64,000 bases of DNA from Bacteroidota bacterium (GCA_002862745.1 PKDX01000017.1:1-64000), one strand, 5' to 3'; counted from the first letter of the stretch, positions 53,834 to 63,267 are shown. Notes: generated by a model from the letters alone, not told the origin. A program made the numbers and translations.

Positions 53834-54280
53834 CTATCCTAGATACCCATGATCTTCTAAGAGATTACTTCCATGGCTAGCTTCTACTGCGAGCTCATCA
53901 CAACGCTCGTTTTCAGGGTGGCCATTATGACCTTTAATCCATTGAAAGGTGATGGAATGTTTCGCGTGAACGGATAGATATCTTTTCCATAAGTCTGTAT
54001 TTTTCTTATCCTTAAAATTCTTTTTTACCCAGTTAAAGACCCAGCCTTTGGACACGGCATCGACGACATACTTGCTATCACTTGCTACGGTAACCTGGGC
54101 ACCCTCTACCTTGATCGCCTCAAGCCCAACAATGACCGCTAACAATTCCATACGGTTATTGGTCGTATACCTATATCCCTCGGATAACTCCTTGTAATGG
54201 GTGCCACTTTTTAGCACAACACCATAACCCCCAGGACCGGGATTGCCTCGAGCTGCGCCATCCGTATAGAGATAAATCAT
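53834..54280 (-). CDS. rnhA: Ribonuclease HI
   Basis: 148 residues from ATG 54280 (open to 54328). Degrades the RNA of RNA-DNA hybrids, needing Mg. Catalytic residues visible in IYLYTDGAARGNPG (Asp), NNRMELLAVIVG (Glu), VASDSKYVVDAV (Asp) and the GHNGHPENERCDELAV tail (Asp with His). Divergent from the queuosine-precursor transporter by 40 bases. Confidence 0.97.
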   Translation of the reverse strand: MIYLYTDGAARGNPGPGGYGVVLKSGTHYKELSEGYRYTTNNRMELLAVIVGLEAIKVEGAQVTVASDSKYVVDAVSKGWVFNWVKKNFKDKKNTDLWKRYLSVHAKHSITFQWIKGHNGHPENERCDELAVEASHGSNLLEDHGYLG

Positions 54281-54320
54281 AGTGTGAAGGTATTGAATAC
54301 TTCTGCATACCTTTAATGGT

Positions 54321-55025
54321 ATGGACATTTCCTTTGATAAGTCGCCTAAGGCCTTGCGTATTTATGTCACCTTAGTCGGTGTATTTATTGCTGCTTTAGT
54401 ATTGACTAATCTCATTGCAGGGCGCTTTTTTACCATAGGTTCATGGACCTTGTCCTCGGGCGTTATTGCTTACCCTGTAACCTTTTTAGTCACTGACTTA
54501 ATCTCGGAAATCTACGGAAGAAAACGGGCTGATTTAGCGGTTAAAGTAGGTTTTGTGGCTAGTGTTTTTGTAACAATTGTCCTCCTTATTGCCTTACAAA
54601 CCCAAATTGCTGAGGACTCCTATGTTACGGAAGAATCCTTTCTCAATGTTTTTGGTCTTGCACCGGGTATTGTCTTTGGATCGATGTGTGCCTATCTCGC
54701 AGCTCAATTTGTCGACGTGCGTATCTATGAATTTTGGAAGAAACTCACAGGAGGGAAATACTTATGGTTGCGAAACAATGGCTCAACCATACTAAGTCAG
54801 CTTTTAGATACTTCGATTGTCGTTATTGTTGCGTTAATCATCTACCCATCAATGGATGGTATAACCAGTACTGAGCCCATTACCTGGACGTTAGCCGGGG
54901 AATTAATCATTGCTCAATATGGATTTAAAGCGCTTCTTGCTCTAATTGACACGCCGCTTATGTATTTGTTTACATGGCGCATCTCAAAGGTGATTCAAGA
55001 CGATGTTGCCGCAAAGGCTAAATAA
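54321..55025 (+). CDS. Queuosine-precursor transporter (YhhQ family)
   Basis: 234 residues, about six hydrophobic segments; the VUT/DUF165 family. Visible signatures: LTNLIAGRFFTIG, YPVTFLVTDLISEIYGRKRADLAVKVGF near 50-75, and LRNNGSTILSQLLDTSIVVIV near 150. YhhQ imports queuosine precursors for tRNA modification in E. coli; the substrate is inferred from family. It is convergent with the DUF1295 gene. Confidence 0.93.
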   Translation: MDISFDKSPKALRIYVTLVGVFIAALVLTNLIAGRFFTIGSWTLSSGVIAYPVTFLVTDLISEIYGRKRADLAVKVGFVASVFVTIVLLIALQTQIAEDSYVTEESFLNVFGLAPGIVFGSMCAYLAAQFVDVRIYEFWKKLTGGKYLWLRNNGSTILSQLLDTSIVVIVALIIYPSMDGITSTEPITWTLAGELIIAQYGFKALLALIDTPLMYLFTWRISKVIQDDVAAKAK

Positions 55026-55038
55026 CCCGTTTTTTGAG

Positions 55039-55932
55039 TTAAAACAACTTGGGGAAGAGACGCCCTGTGCGCTTCATGTATTCATCAAAGCCTGGTCGGC
55101 GCTCTAACGAACGTCGGTCCATCCACGGAATGGAAACGCCGTAGAACATTACAAGAATGGCAATGGCTCCACATCCTGTCCACCAATAACTTGGATTATA
55201 GGCTAGAATTAAAATCCATAGGCCTATCCAGGTTGAGCATTCTCCAAGGTAATTGGGATGGCGATTACGACTCCAAAGACCCTGATCCATAGTTTTGCCT
55301 TTGTTTTCAGGGTTTCTGCGGAAATTGCGCATTTGCTCGTCAGCAACAAAAGCAAGCAAAACAGAGCCATAGAGAACAACCCATCCCAAAATGGAAAGAA
55401 TTAGATAGCTATCACCTCCTGTATTTTCAGCTGCAAAGAGATAGAATGCAGGAAGACAGCCCATAAATACCTGAACGGTAGGGAAGAAGTGGATTCCAGA
55501 TAGACTTACGAGCCAATAGGCTTTTCCGCTTTTCTCTGCCAAATCCTTATAACGCCAATCCTCATGGGATAATCCAGGCCAGTCTCGATAGAAATTGGAG
55601 GTGAGACGAAGACCATACAATTGCATGCCGATCACAGTAATCCATTGATGGGTAGTCACATTTTCAATACCATAGGCTGCTACAAGGCCTGCTCCAAAGA
55701 CCATGGGTTGTACACTCCAAAACGGGTCATACATGCTTGAATTTTTAAGCAGATAGCTCATGATAAATATGAAGAAGGTCGCAATGGCGGCAGTTACCAT
55801 AAACTTGGGCATCATTTCCCAATGCTCTGGCATTCGCATGTAGCTTACAAAGCATAAAACTGTGGCGGCGATATAAGAGGATAGGCTAACTATGATGCTA
55901 TCTCTTCGTCCTAATTGTGCTGATTTACTCAT
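55039..55932 (-). CDS. DUF1295/steroid 5-alpha-reductase-like membrane protein
   Basis: 297 residues from ATG 55932 (frame open to 56046). About seven hydrophobic segments, with YDPFWSVQPMVFG, RLTSNFYRDWPGLSHEDWRY, GLWSRNRHPNYLGECSTWIG and RRSLERRPGFDEYMKRTGRL, all DUF1295 signatures. The family resembles lipid methyltransferases and steroid reductases, using the RHPNYLGE helix for cofactor contact. Substrate unknown. Follows rocD by 37 bases. Confidence 0.9.
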   Translation of the reverse strand: MSKSAQLGRRDSIIVSLSSYIAATVLCFVSYMRMPEHWEMMPKFMVTAAIATFFIFIMSYLLKNSSMYDPFWSVQPMVFGAGLVAAYGIENVTTHQWITVIGMQLYGLRLTSNFYRDWPGLSHEDWRYKDLAEKSGKAYWLVSLSGIHFFPTVQVFMGCLPAFYLFAAENTGGDSYLILSILGWVVLYGSVLLAFVADEQMRNFRRNPENKGKTMDQGLWSRNRHPNYLGECSTWIGLWILILAYNPSYWWTGCGAIAILVMFYGVSIPWMDRRSLERRPGFDEYMKRTGRLFPKLF

Positions 55933-55969
55933 AATGTTTCCTTTCTTTTTCCCATCTGGAGGTGAGAAG

Positions 55970-57238
55970 TTATTCTTCGGTGTATTCCATAAAGGTTTTG
56001 CGAATAATAGCAAGGCAGTCATCGATTTCTTGTTTTGTAATGACAAGAGGAGGTGCTAAGCGAATGATGGTGTCATGTGTGGGTTTAGCCAGCAATCCAT
56101 TATCTCTCAGTTTCATACAGATATTCCAAGCAGTCTCTTTTGACTTCGCATTGACCAAGATGGCATTGAGTAGTCCTGCGCCTCGAACTCCTTCGATCCA
56201 CGGACTATCAATCTTGTTTAATTCTAATCGTAAGTAGCGTCCAAGAAGTTGTGAATTGTCTGTAAGTGACTCATCTTTAAGGATTTGTAAGGCCTCCATA
56301 GCAACTCGGCAAGCCAAAGGATTTCCTCCATAGGTCGATCCGTGCTCTCCTGGACGAATGCAAAGCATGACGTCATCATCAGCTAAAACAGCGGATACAG
56401 GCATCATTCCACCGCTAAGTGCTTTTCCTAAAATCAAAATGTCTGGGCGTGTTTCATAGTTGTTTTCGCACCAAACATTACACGAGCAGTTTCCGCAGGT
56501 CGCTAAGAGCTTACCCGTTCGTGCCAAGCCGGTTTGAACTTCATCCGCCATAAAGAGGACATTCTTTTGCTTGCAAAGCGCGTGCGCTTTAACGAGATAG
56601 TTTTCGTCAGGCACTACAACACCAGCCTCTCCTTGTATGGGCTCGACTAAAAAGCCAGCGACATTGGGATCTTCCAAGGCTTTCTCTAAAGCAGGGTAGT
56701 CGTTGTAAGGAATTACCACGATTCCCGGAAGGTATGGGCCGAATTCTGCCTTGCTATCCGGATCGGTGGAAGCAGAGATGATACCAAGGGTCCGTCCATG
56801 GAAGTTATTTTCTACAAAAATGATTTTTGCTTGATTATCTGCGATACCTTTTTTACGATAGGCCCACTTTCGACAGAGTTTAATCGCGGTTTCTACAGCT
56901 TCCACGCCCGTGTTCATCGCTAGCACCTTGTCAAAGCCGAAGTACGCCGTAATGTATTCCTCGAATTCGCCAAGTAAGGAATTGTAAAACGCACGAGAGG
57001 TAAGGGTTAGCTCTTGGATTTGATCCTGCATGACATCGATAAGTCTTGGATGGCAGTGTCCTTGGTTTACCGCAGAGTAGGCACTTAAAAAGTCAAAGTA
57101 TTCCTTGCCTTCGACATCCCATACACGCGTTCCTTTGCCCTTTTTTAGGACAACCGGTAGAGGGTGGTAGTTATGGGCGCCATATTGATCTTCTTTGGCG
57201 ATGGCACGTTGGCTTGCAGTAAGTTCTGGAGTATTCAT
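55970..57238 (-). CDS. rocD: Ornithine aminotransferase, with cysteine-cluster insertion
   Basis: 422 residues from ATG 57238. Moves the delta-amino group of ornithine to 2-oxoglutarate with PLP, in arginine/proline catabolism. Visible: [30 protein letters not shown], the PLP lysine in [15 protein letters not shown], and [16 protein letters not shown]. Between the Asp-containing [18 protein letters not shown] and the Lys motif there is an insertion [13 protein letters not shown] that I do not expect in standard enzymes. Follows cdd by 19 bases. Confidence 0.93.
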   Translation of the reverse strand: MNTPELTASQRAIAKEDQYGAHNYHPLPVVLKKGKGTRVWDVEGKEYFDFLSAYSAVNQGHCHPRLIDVMQDQIQELTLTSRAFYNSLLGEFEEYITAYFGFDKVLAMNTGVEAVETAIKLCRKWAYRKKGIADNQAKIIFVENNFHGRTLGIISASTDPDSKAEFGPYLPGIVVIPYNDYPALEKALEDPNVAGFLVEPIQGEAGVVVPDENYLVKAHALCKQKNVLFMADEVQTGLARTGKLLATCGNCSCNVWCENNYETRPDILILGKALSGGMMPVSAVLADDDVMLCIRPGEHGSTYGGNPLACRVAMEALQILKDESLTDNSQLLGRYLRLELNKIDSPWIEGVRGAGLLNAILVNAKSKETAWNICMKLRDNGLLAKPTHDTIIRLAPPLVITKQEIDDCLAIIRKTFMEYTEE

Positions 57239-57257
57239 GTGGATACTAATTCGAGAG

Positions 57258-57743
57258 TTAGATGAGATTGCTTTTGCTAAATCCAAGAGGGAGTAAGTCC
57301 CTAATGGAATTAAAGAGGTAGATGGAGGAATCGTTGCATTGGGCTATGATTCGCATTGTTTGGTCAAATCGATCGGCGTATTCAAGTAAGGCTTGTCGGC
57401 AGACTCCGCATGGCGTGGCTACAGGTTTGGTTACGGCAGCACCTCGGGCATAGACTGCGACTTCTACTACGGCAACGTCCGGATACTTTGCAGAAGCATA
57501 CCCCAGTGCTCCGCGTTCGGCGCATTGGCATACTGTGTAGGCAGCATTTTCTTGGTTTGAGCCATTGATGACCTCGCCGTTGGCAAGACGTAGGGCGCAT
57601 CCCACATGAAAATTTGAATAGGGTGCATAGGCTAATTTGGAGGCTTCAATCGCTTGATTTAACAGGCTTTGATCATCTTGAGAAAGATTAGCCAATTGAG
57701 AAACGACTTGATAGTCTATGTGAATGCTACGCGATTCTGACAT
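57258..57743 (-). CDS. cdd: Cytidine deaminase
   Basis: 161 residues from ATG 57743 (the frame runs further up). Deaminates cytidine and deoxycytidine in pyrimidine salvage. Zinc site visible in QCAERGAL (Cys and catalytic Glu) and [12 protein letters not shown] (two Cys); preceding [17 protein letters not shown] and GSNQENAAY match the substrate pocket. Followed by rocD, giving a nucleoside/amino-acid catabolic unit. Confidence 0.95.
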   Translation of the reverse strand: MSESRSIHIDYQVVSQLANLSQDDQSLLNQAIEASKLAYAPYSNFHVGCALRLANGEVINGSNQENAAYTVCQCAERGALGYASAKYPDVAVVEVAVYARGAAVTKPVATPCGVCRQALLEYADRFDQTMRIIAQCNDSSIYLFNSIRDLLPLGFSKSNLI

Positions 57744-57976
57744 AGGGTTAAAGGTAAGGATTTGTGCCGTTTTATACCGTAAAATCTTTAGGATGGGTGG
57801 AATGGTAGTTGGGTGATTATGAATGAGATAGCGTGGGATTTTGTGTGTTGGCACCCCATTCGGCCCCCTTCCGTGGGCAAAAAACAAACCTCCATCCTTG
57901 GGTTATCCACTAATTATGCTACACCACCTCACCGCGAGTGTAGGTAAGCCATGAAATATTAAGTACTTTCAACGCC
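57744..57976. other. 233-base divergent intergenic region between cdd and the saccharopine dehydrogenase gene
   Basis: The longest gap in the window. It must hold both promoters. I see no good ORF and no tRNA. The segments aggatgg (near 57790) and ccatcct (near 57891) could close a long hairpin with a C-rich interior (caccccattcggccccc), so a structured transcript is possible, but the pairing is short and unproven. Confidence 0.3.
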
Positions 57977-57994
57977 ATGAGGGATTTATCGTCA

Positions 57995-59341
57995 ATGGCC
58001 AAGATTTTACTTCTTGGCGCTGGGAAAAGCGCTACCGTGCTTATTGAGGAATTAGCGAAATGGGAAAAAGATGGCCGGGTTAAGCTTACGCTCTGTGATC
58101 CAAACTATAAACAGCTCAAGCCTCAATTCGAGCAAATCATTCAACATAACCTTCAATGGAATGACTTAGATGTAACCAATGAGAAAGCCCTAAGCGAAGC
58201 AATTATGGCCAATGATTTGGTGATTTCGATGGTGCCAGCGCGTTTCCATCCCATTGTCGCTCGATGGTGTTTACATCATCGTTGCCACCTCATAACGCCT
58301 TCCTACACTTCCCAAGACATGAAGGATATGCATAATGAAGTAAAGGCGAATGACCTCATTTTTATCAATGAAATGGGACTTGATCCAGGAATCGATCATA
58401 TGAGTGCTATGGAAATGCTAGATGATTTGCGATCAGCTGGAGGGGAAATCAAGGGGTTTCGATCCTTTACGGGTGGCCTTGTGGCTCCTGAGTCGGATAC
58501 GAATCCTTGGCACTATAAGTTTACCTGGAATCCACGCAATGTTGTACTTGCTGGGCAAGGTCCTGCCGTTGCCTTTAAGCAGGAGGGAAGATTGAAATAC
58601 ATCCCGTATCACAGATTGTTTGATCGCACGGAACGCATTGATATTGAAGGATATGGCACCTTTGAAGGATACGCCAATCGTGATTCATTATCCTACAGAT
58701 CAATTTATGGACTGGAAGATATCGATACCATGTATCGCGGTACCTTCCGAAGACCTCCATTTTGTTCAGGATGGCACATGCTTGTGCAGTTGGGTATGAC
58801 GGATGATTCTTATGAGATGCTTATCGAGGAGGGGATGACCTACAGAGACTTTACCAATCTCTTTTTAAAGTATCGCGACTATGATTCGGTAGAGCTAAAA
58901 ATGGCGCATTATCTCGATACCAAGGTAAATTCAGAGCCCATGCAATTACTTGAATGGTTAGGCCTGTTTTCCGATCAGCTCGTTCAACGTAAGAAGGCTT
59001 CTCCAGCCAGAATACTGCAAGATTTGTTAGAGGAAAAGTGGCGCTTAGAGCCCGAGGACAAGGATATGATTGTAATGTGGCATGATGTACGCTACACCAA
59101 AGACCATACAGGAGATGTCGAGCAACGCATGACAAGCAGCCTCGTAGTGATTGGCGAAGATCAGATGCGAACTGCGATGGCGAAAACCGTAGGCTTACCC
59201 ATTGTAATTGCTGCCAAGCTGATAATCGATAAGCAATTAATGGAGCGTGGCGTTTTAATGCCAACCCTCCCGAGCATCTATACGCCTTCTTTACAATATC
59301 TTGAGTCCAAGGGCATATCCTTTAATCACAAGATAGAGTAG
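57995..59341 (+). CDS. Saccharopine dehydrogenase family protein
   Basis: 448 residues from ATG 57995 (an ATG at 57977 is also open). N-terminal Rossmann nucleotide site AKILLLGAGKSATVL, then LVISMVPARFHPIVARWC, TPSYTSQDM and EMGLDPGIDHMSAMEML, followed by IKGFRSFTGGLVAPESDTNPWHYKF split over the catalytic region. These match saccharopine dehydrogenase (lysine-linked oxidoreductase). Whether it forms lysine or breaks it down is not clear; aspartokinase is 4 kb away but not in the same unit. Confidence 0.88.
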   Translation: MAKILLLGAGKSATVLIEELAKWEKDGRVKLTLCDPNYKQLKPQFEQIIQHNLQWNDLDVTNEKALSEAIMANDLVISMVPARFHPIVARWCLHHRCHLITPSYTSQDMKDMHNEVKANDLIFINEMGLDPGIDHMSAMEMLDDLRSAGGEIKGFRSFTGGLVAPESDTNPWHYKFTWNPRNVVLAGQGPAVAFKQEGRLKYIPYHRLFDRTERIDIEGYGTFEGYANRDSLSYRSIYGLEDIDTMYRGTFRRPPFCSGWHMLVQLGMTDDSYEMLIEEGMTYRDFTNLFLKYRDYDSVELKMAHYLDTKVNSEPMQLLEWLGLFSDQLVQRKKASPARILQDLLEEKWRLEPEDKDMIVMWHDVRYTKDHTGDVEQRMTSSLVVIGEDQMRTAMAKTVGLPIVIAAKLIIDKQLMERGVLMPTLPSIYTPSLQYLESKGISFNHKIE

Positions 59342-59348
59342 GGCGTGC

Positions 59349-62300
59349 CTACTTGATTCCATTTTGCTCCAATAATGCTTTAACTTCCTTGAGCTCTGCC
59401 TTTAGGGATTCAATCATCTCTTGTTGCTCTTGGATGGCTTTGACAATAACAGGGGTGAACTCATGATAGCTCATTCCAAGAAGAGGCATAGGTTCTAAAG
59501 CAAACTCGCCAGGACGATCTTCGCTGATTGGCATCCAATTATGTGTTTGCACAATCTCGGGAAGTACTTCCATGACTTCTTGAGCAATAAACCCAAGTTT
59601 CACCTCTTTTTCAGCACTACTTATTGGCGTAATTCCTATATGTGTTTTATTCCACTTAAAAGAAACAGGATTAAGTTTGAGTAAATCATTAAGTCCATAT
59701 GTCAAACTTTGAATGGACTCTTTTTCTGTGCGGTCTGAAGTTTGTATCACACCATTTGTGGCATATACATCATCCCATCTTAGCGCTGAAGATCCTAAAT
59801 CTCTAATATTATCTGTCGAAGGAGCAAAATTATTATTTATTGTAGTGAGACTAGAAGCGTCCAGAAGATATTCAATTGATCCAATACCAATCGCCGTACC
59901 TGTTGAAGCACCAACATCCATATCTATCACATAGTCCACTAAAATATTGTTTACTGAATCTCCATTATTATTTGTTTGACCTTGAGCAAAGCCGAAATTT
60001 GTTCCAATCCTTACTAAATCATCTTCGGCATCGACAAACAACGCATACTCTCTAGTATCTGATTCTACTCTGAAATTGTGGTCCACAGTTCCCGACTCAT
60101 TGTATACCATGTCTCCATTCCAGTATCCATTTCCTACGAAATATCCGGCATATCCATTTGAGGCTGTATTCGTGCCGTAAACCGCTCTGTTCCCATCGCC
60201 AAAAGCACTGAAATAACCTCCATAGTGCGTGCCGGTACCAGAACTGCTTACAGAGGAGTATACACCGTAAATACTACTAGTATTGCTAGCAGCAGGTGTT
60301 ACTAGGTTATAAGAACCTGTTAAAGCCCCATCGCCACCCGAAACCGAATTATATGTCCCTCTTTTAGTTGAGGGGCCATCATTTGAAATACGGTTGTATG
60401 TGCTATATATTATGCCAGTGGATGTACCATTATCGAAATAATTATATACTCCGTATTTGGCCCCATCAATATCAGCAAATTCGTTCCTTACGCCATATTT
60501 AGTGCCAGTTCCAGATTGCATATTATTATACACTCCATATTGGCTTCCACTTCCAGTAGCTTCTAACGAATTATAGGTACCATATCGGATATTACTTCCG
60601 TCTCCCTCAATTTGATTGTACTGGCCATATACAAAACCTGCTCCCCCTGTTGAGGAGCTAGTATTCATTTCGTTAAACTCACCATAGCTCCTATTTGCTC
60701 CAAAGTCAACATCATTGTACTCCCCGTAGACATCTCCCGAGTAATCAATTGCAGCCACATCGGTTTCGTTGTAAGAAGCATAGTTTGCATTACTTGCGAT
60801 TGTTCCCTGTACATTTAAATAGTTATAGCTTCCTCTATGAACGCCAGATCCATAAGAGGATACGTAATTATGCATTCCTGTTCCAGATCCATTTGAGTTG
60901 TTGTTCATGTAAACCTGGTTAAAGATCCCCGTCCGATTACCTGTTCCATTAAACCCAACCGTACTGAACAAACCATATTTAGTTCCATTGCCCCCTCCGT
61001 TTTGAAAGATTCTTACGCCATAGAGTGTGGATACATCTGCTAGGCCTATATTAGCATATACACGAGCAGAATTATCGGTTGTTCCTATACCTATATTGCC
61101 ATTGGTGTTAATGCGCATGTTCTCTACTCCATTCGTTCGAAAGACTAGGTCCTGATTATCATTGGTTCCAAGGTAATTGGTGTTTTCATCTGTACCTGTA
61201 TTGCCGAGCAATGCCCAGTCATCTGAAGAGGTAAGACTTGATAAGTCAATGGTTTCTGAAGTACCCCCTTCAATACCTATGGTTAGGATATTTCCCGCTA
61301 AACCAGAGCCAGAGATATTTTGATCATCTGTGCCTCCTGGGCCGGCAGGACCAGCAGGACCTGGAGCACCATCTGCACCTGGAGGTCCAGCAGGGCCTGG
61401 GGCACCGTCTGCTCCATCGACACCGTCTGCACCATCCGCACCTGGAGGTCCAGCAGGGCCTGGGGCACCGTCAATACCATCTGCGCCGTCAGCGCCATCT
61501 GCACCCGGAGGGCCAGCAGGGCCTGGGGCACCGTCAACACCATCTGCGCCATCAATGCCAGCTAATGATGATAGATCAATGGTCTCTGAGGTACCCCCTT
61601 CAATACCTATTGTTAGAATATTACCAGCAAGTCCAGATCCTTGTATATTTTGATCATCTGTTCCACCACTGGTAGATAGCGAACTTAAGTCTACATTAAC
61701 AGAACTCCCATTTTCTATGTTAATTTCTAGAATATTACCAGTCAGTATAGCTGAAGTGAGGTTTTGGTCATCAGATCCAGCAGGACCTGGAGGTCCAGCA
61801 GGGCCTGGGGCACCATCTGCACCGTCAACACCATCTGCACCTGGAGGTCCAGCAGGGCCCGGGGCACCATCTGCACCGTCAACACCATCTGCGCCATCTG
61901 CACCTGGAGGGCCAGCGGGGCCTGGGGCGCCATCTGCACCGTCGATACCGTCTGCACCATCTGCACCTGGAGGGCCAGCAGGGCCCGGGGCACCATCTGC
62001 ACCGTCAACACCATCCGCGCCATCTGCACCTGGAGGGCCAGCAGGGCCTGGGGCACCATCTGCACCGTCGATACCGTCTGCACCATCTGCACCGTCAACA
62101 CCATCTGCGCCATCTGCACCTGGAGGGCCAGCGGGGCCTGGGGCACCATCTGCGCCATCTGCACCGTCAATACCATCTGCGCCATCTGCACCTGGAGGGC
62201 CCGCGGGGCCTATTGCAGCAAGAGGGGCTAAGTCAACGGTTGCGGAATTTCCATTGCTTATAAATACTTCAAGAATACTTCCTGTAAGGACTACAGAATC

Positions 62301-62591
62301 GATATCCTGCTCATCTAAGTCTATGGGCATAGGAAGCCATGCACTGCCATCCCAGTAATAAAAGAGATTGTCCGTTTGATCATAGACAAGCAGCCCACTT
62401 TCGACATTGGTTAGACCAACAATCGCTGCTCGTTGGGCTGCATCTAAACGTGGAATCAAAAGACCTTTATCATTGGACTCAATATCAAGGGCAGCATTGG
62501 GGTTGGGAGTAAGCGTTCCGACACCAACATTATCCTGTGCTGATAGTGAAAACGAGATGAAAAGTAAAGCTAGAGCTATAAAATATCGCAT
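59349..62591 (-). CDS. Giant secreted tail-fibre-like protein: collagen repeats and S74 chaperone domain
   Basis: 1080 residues from ATG 62591 (frame open to 62696). Order: signal peptide (ends LSAQ); module DIESNDKGLLIPRLDAA...YYWDGSAW (about 25-90) shared with 27187-28695; four copies of a 35-residue repeat (DDQN...GNIL.I.IE.G....DLSSL); two collagen blocks of 48 and 25 Gly-X-Y triplets; a middle with many YGxYN repeats; then a C-terminal peptidase S74 domain (TSDRTEKESI with Ser and Lys of the self-cleaving dyad, FIAQEVMEVLPEIV) and a coiled coil. Likely trimeric fibre. No T9SS sorting tail. Confidence 0.9.
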   Translation of the reverse strand: MRYFIALALLFISFSLSAQDNVGVGTLTPNPNAALDIESNDKGLLIPRLDAAQRAAIVGLTNVESGLLVYDQTDNLFYYWDGSAWLPMPIDLDEQDIDSVVLTGSILEVFISNGNSATVDLAPLAAIGPAGPPGADGADGIDGADGADGAPGPAGPPGADGADGVDGADGADGIDGADGAPGPAGPPGADGADGVDGADGAPGPAGPPGADGADGIDGADGAPGPAGPPGADGADGVDGADGAPGPAGPPGADGVDGADGAPGPAGPPGPAGSDDQNLTSAILTGNILEINIENGSSVNVDLSSLSTSGGTDDQNIQGSGLAGNILTIGIEGGTSETIDLSSLAGIDGADGVDGAPGPAGPPGADGADGADGIDGAPGPAGPPGADGADGVDGADGAPGPAGPPGADGAPGPAGPAGPGGTDDQNISGSGLAGNILTIGIEGGTSETIDLSSLTSSDDWALLGNTGTDENTNYLGTNDNQDLVFRTNGVENMRINTNGNIGIGTTDNSARVYANIGLADVSTLYGVRIFQNGGGNGTKYGLFSTVGFNGTGNRTGIFNQVYMNNNSNGSGTGMHNYVSSYGSGVHRGSYNYLNVQGTIASNANYASYNETDVAAIDYSGDVYGEYNDVDFGANRSYGEFNEMNTSSSTGGAGFVYGQYNQIEGDGSNIRYGTYNSLEATGSGSQYGVYNNMQSGTGTKYGVRNEFADIDGAKYGVYNYFDNGTSTGIIYSTYNRISNDGPSTKRGTYNSVSGGDGALTGSYNLVTPAASNTSSIYGVYSSVSSSGTGTHYGGYFSAFGDGNRAVYGTNTASNGYAGYFVGNGYWNGDMVYNESGTVDHNFRVESDTREYALFVDAEDDLVRIGTNFGFAQGQTNNNGDSVNNILVDYVIDMDVGASTGTAIGIGSIEYLLDASSLTTINNNFAPSTDNIRDLGSSALRWDDVYATNGVIQTSDRTEKESIQSLTYGLNDLLKLNPVSFKWNKTHIGITPISSAEKEVKLGFIAQEVMEVLPEIVQTHNWMPISEDRPGEFALEPMPLLGMSYHEFTPVIVKAIQEQQEMIESLKAELKEVKALLEQNGIK
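60100..61030 (-). repeat. YGxYN-type degenerate repeat region
   Basis: In the fibre protein about 15 units of roughly 17-22 residues contain Y(G/S)xY/F(N/S) followed by a Gly/Ser/Thr-rich turn, for example YGVYNNMQSG, YGTYNSLEAT, YGQYNQIEGD, YGVYNYFDNG. They probably form a regular beta-structure (beta-helix or stacked beta prism); each unit is different at DNA level, so the repeat is old. Confidence 0.8.
61336..61560 (-). repeat. Collagen-triplet block 2 (about 25 Gly-X-Y)
   Basis: Codes 25 triplets, mostly GAD, GID, GVD, GAP, GPA and GPP, within the fibre protein. The DNA contains recurring 9- and 27-base segments such as ggtccagcagggcctgg with few silent differences, which indicates local duplication. 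Confidence 0.9.
61770..62214 (-). repeat. Collagen-triplet block 1 (about 48 Gly-X-Y)
   Basis: 48 triplets arranged as higher-order units GPA-GPP-GAD-GAD-G(V/I)D-GAD-GAP repeated about five times with small length changes. The DNA is much richer in G+C than the flanks and strongly repetitive, so length is likely variable among strains. Confidence 0.92.
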
Positions 62592-62649
62592 AATCTTGTT
62601 GTTCTTAATGTATAAGATAAGATTAAAAGCGTATTTAGAGGTTGCAATG

Positions 62650-63261
62650 TTAATTACTCGTTGGTAAATCTCTTGAGACCTTAAGCAAGCTTGCAATGCT
62701 TAGGGCATCCATGATCTCACCGCGGTCAATCATAGATAGCGCATCATCTAATGAAATGCACTTTTGCGTTAGGTTTTCAGTGTCTTCAGGCCTTGCCTCA
62801 GATTGAGTAAGTCCAGTGGCAAGATAGGTGATGGATAGCTCGTCAGTTACTGAGTTAGACGTCGCCATACGAAGTATTTCTTTCCATTGCCTTGCCTCAA
62901 GTCCGCATTCTTCAAGTAATTCTCGTTTGGCTGCCTCTAGTGGCGCTTCATCCGCAGGACATCCACCTTCAGGAATCTCCCATTCATAGCTATTCAATGT
63001 AAAGCGAAACTGTCCGACAAGATGAACATTCTGTGCTTCATCTAAGGCGACTATAGCTATCGCTATATTCTTAAAATGAACAACACCATAGATTCCCTCA
63101 CTTCCCGATGGATTCATTACCTCATAATGGCCAACCTCGATCCACGCATTCTCATAGGCAGTGCGTCGATGATTGATTTTCCAATCACCATGAGGTTTAG
63201 GTGGGTCAAATCTTCCATTATCCTTAAACGATGGTTTTTCCATAGATTGATTGTCTTTCAT
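62650..63261 (-). CDS. Nudix hydrolase, ADP-ribose pyrophosphatase type
   Basis: 203 residues. The Nudix box is complete from Gly of IPEGG through REL..EEC.GL near residues 107-127, preceded by NSYEWEIPEGG, the layout of ADP-ribose pyrophosphatases (NudF type). It hydrolyses ADP-ribose or related nucleoside-diphosphate compounds. It starts 6 bases after the cobB stop codon, so cotranscribed with the sirtuin. Confidence 0.85.
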   Translation of the reverse strand: MKDNQSMEKPSFKDNGRFDPPKPHGDWKINHRRTAYENAWIEVGHYEVMNPSGSEGIYGVVHFKNIAIAIVALDEAQNVHLVGQFRFTLNSYEWEIPEGGCPADEAPLEAAKRELLEECGLEARQWKEILRMATSNSVTDELSITYLATGLTQSEARPEDTENLTQKCISLDDALSMIDRGEIMDALSIASLLKVSRDLPTSN

Positions 63262-63267
63262 AGTTGA

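Noticed and set aside
61330-62358. Long plus-strand frames coding Pro/Ala/Ser-rich proteins over the collagen region
   Set aside because: They are antisense shadows of the Gly-X-Y repeats: the repetitive, GC-rich code on minus keeps other frames open. No signal peptide or start context supports them.
59349-62591. Prophage tail-fibre gene
   Set aside because: Signal peptide, Bacteroidota N-terminal module and absence of any other phage genes within 60 kb argue for a chromosomal surface protein.
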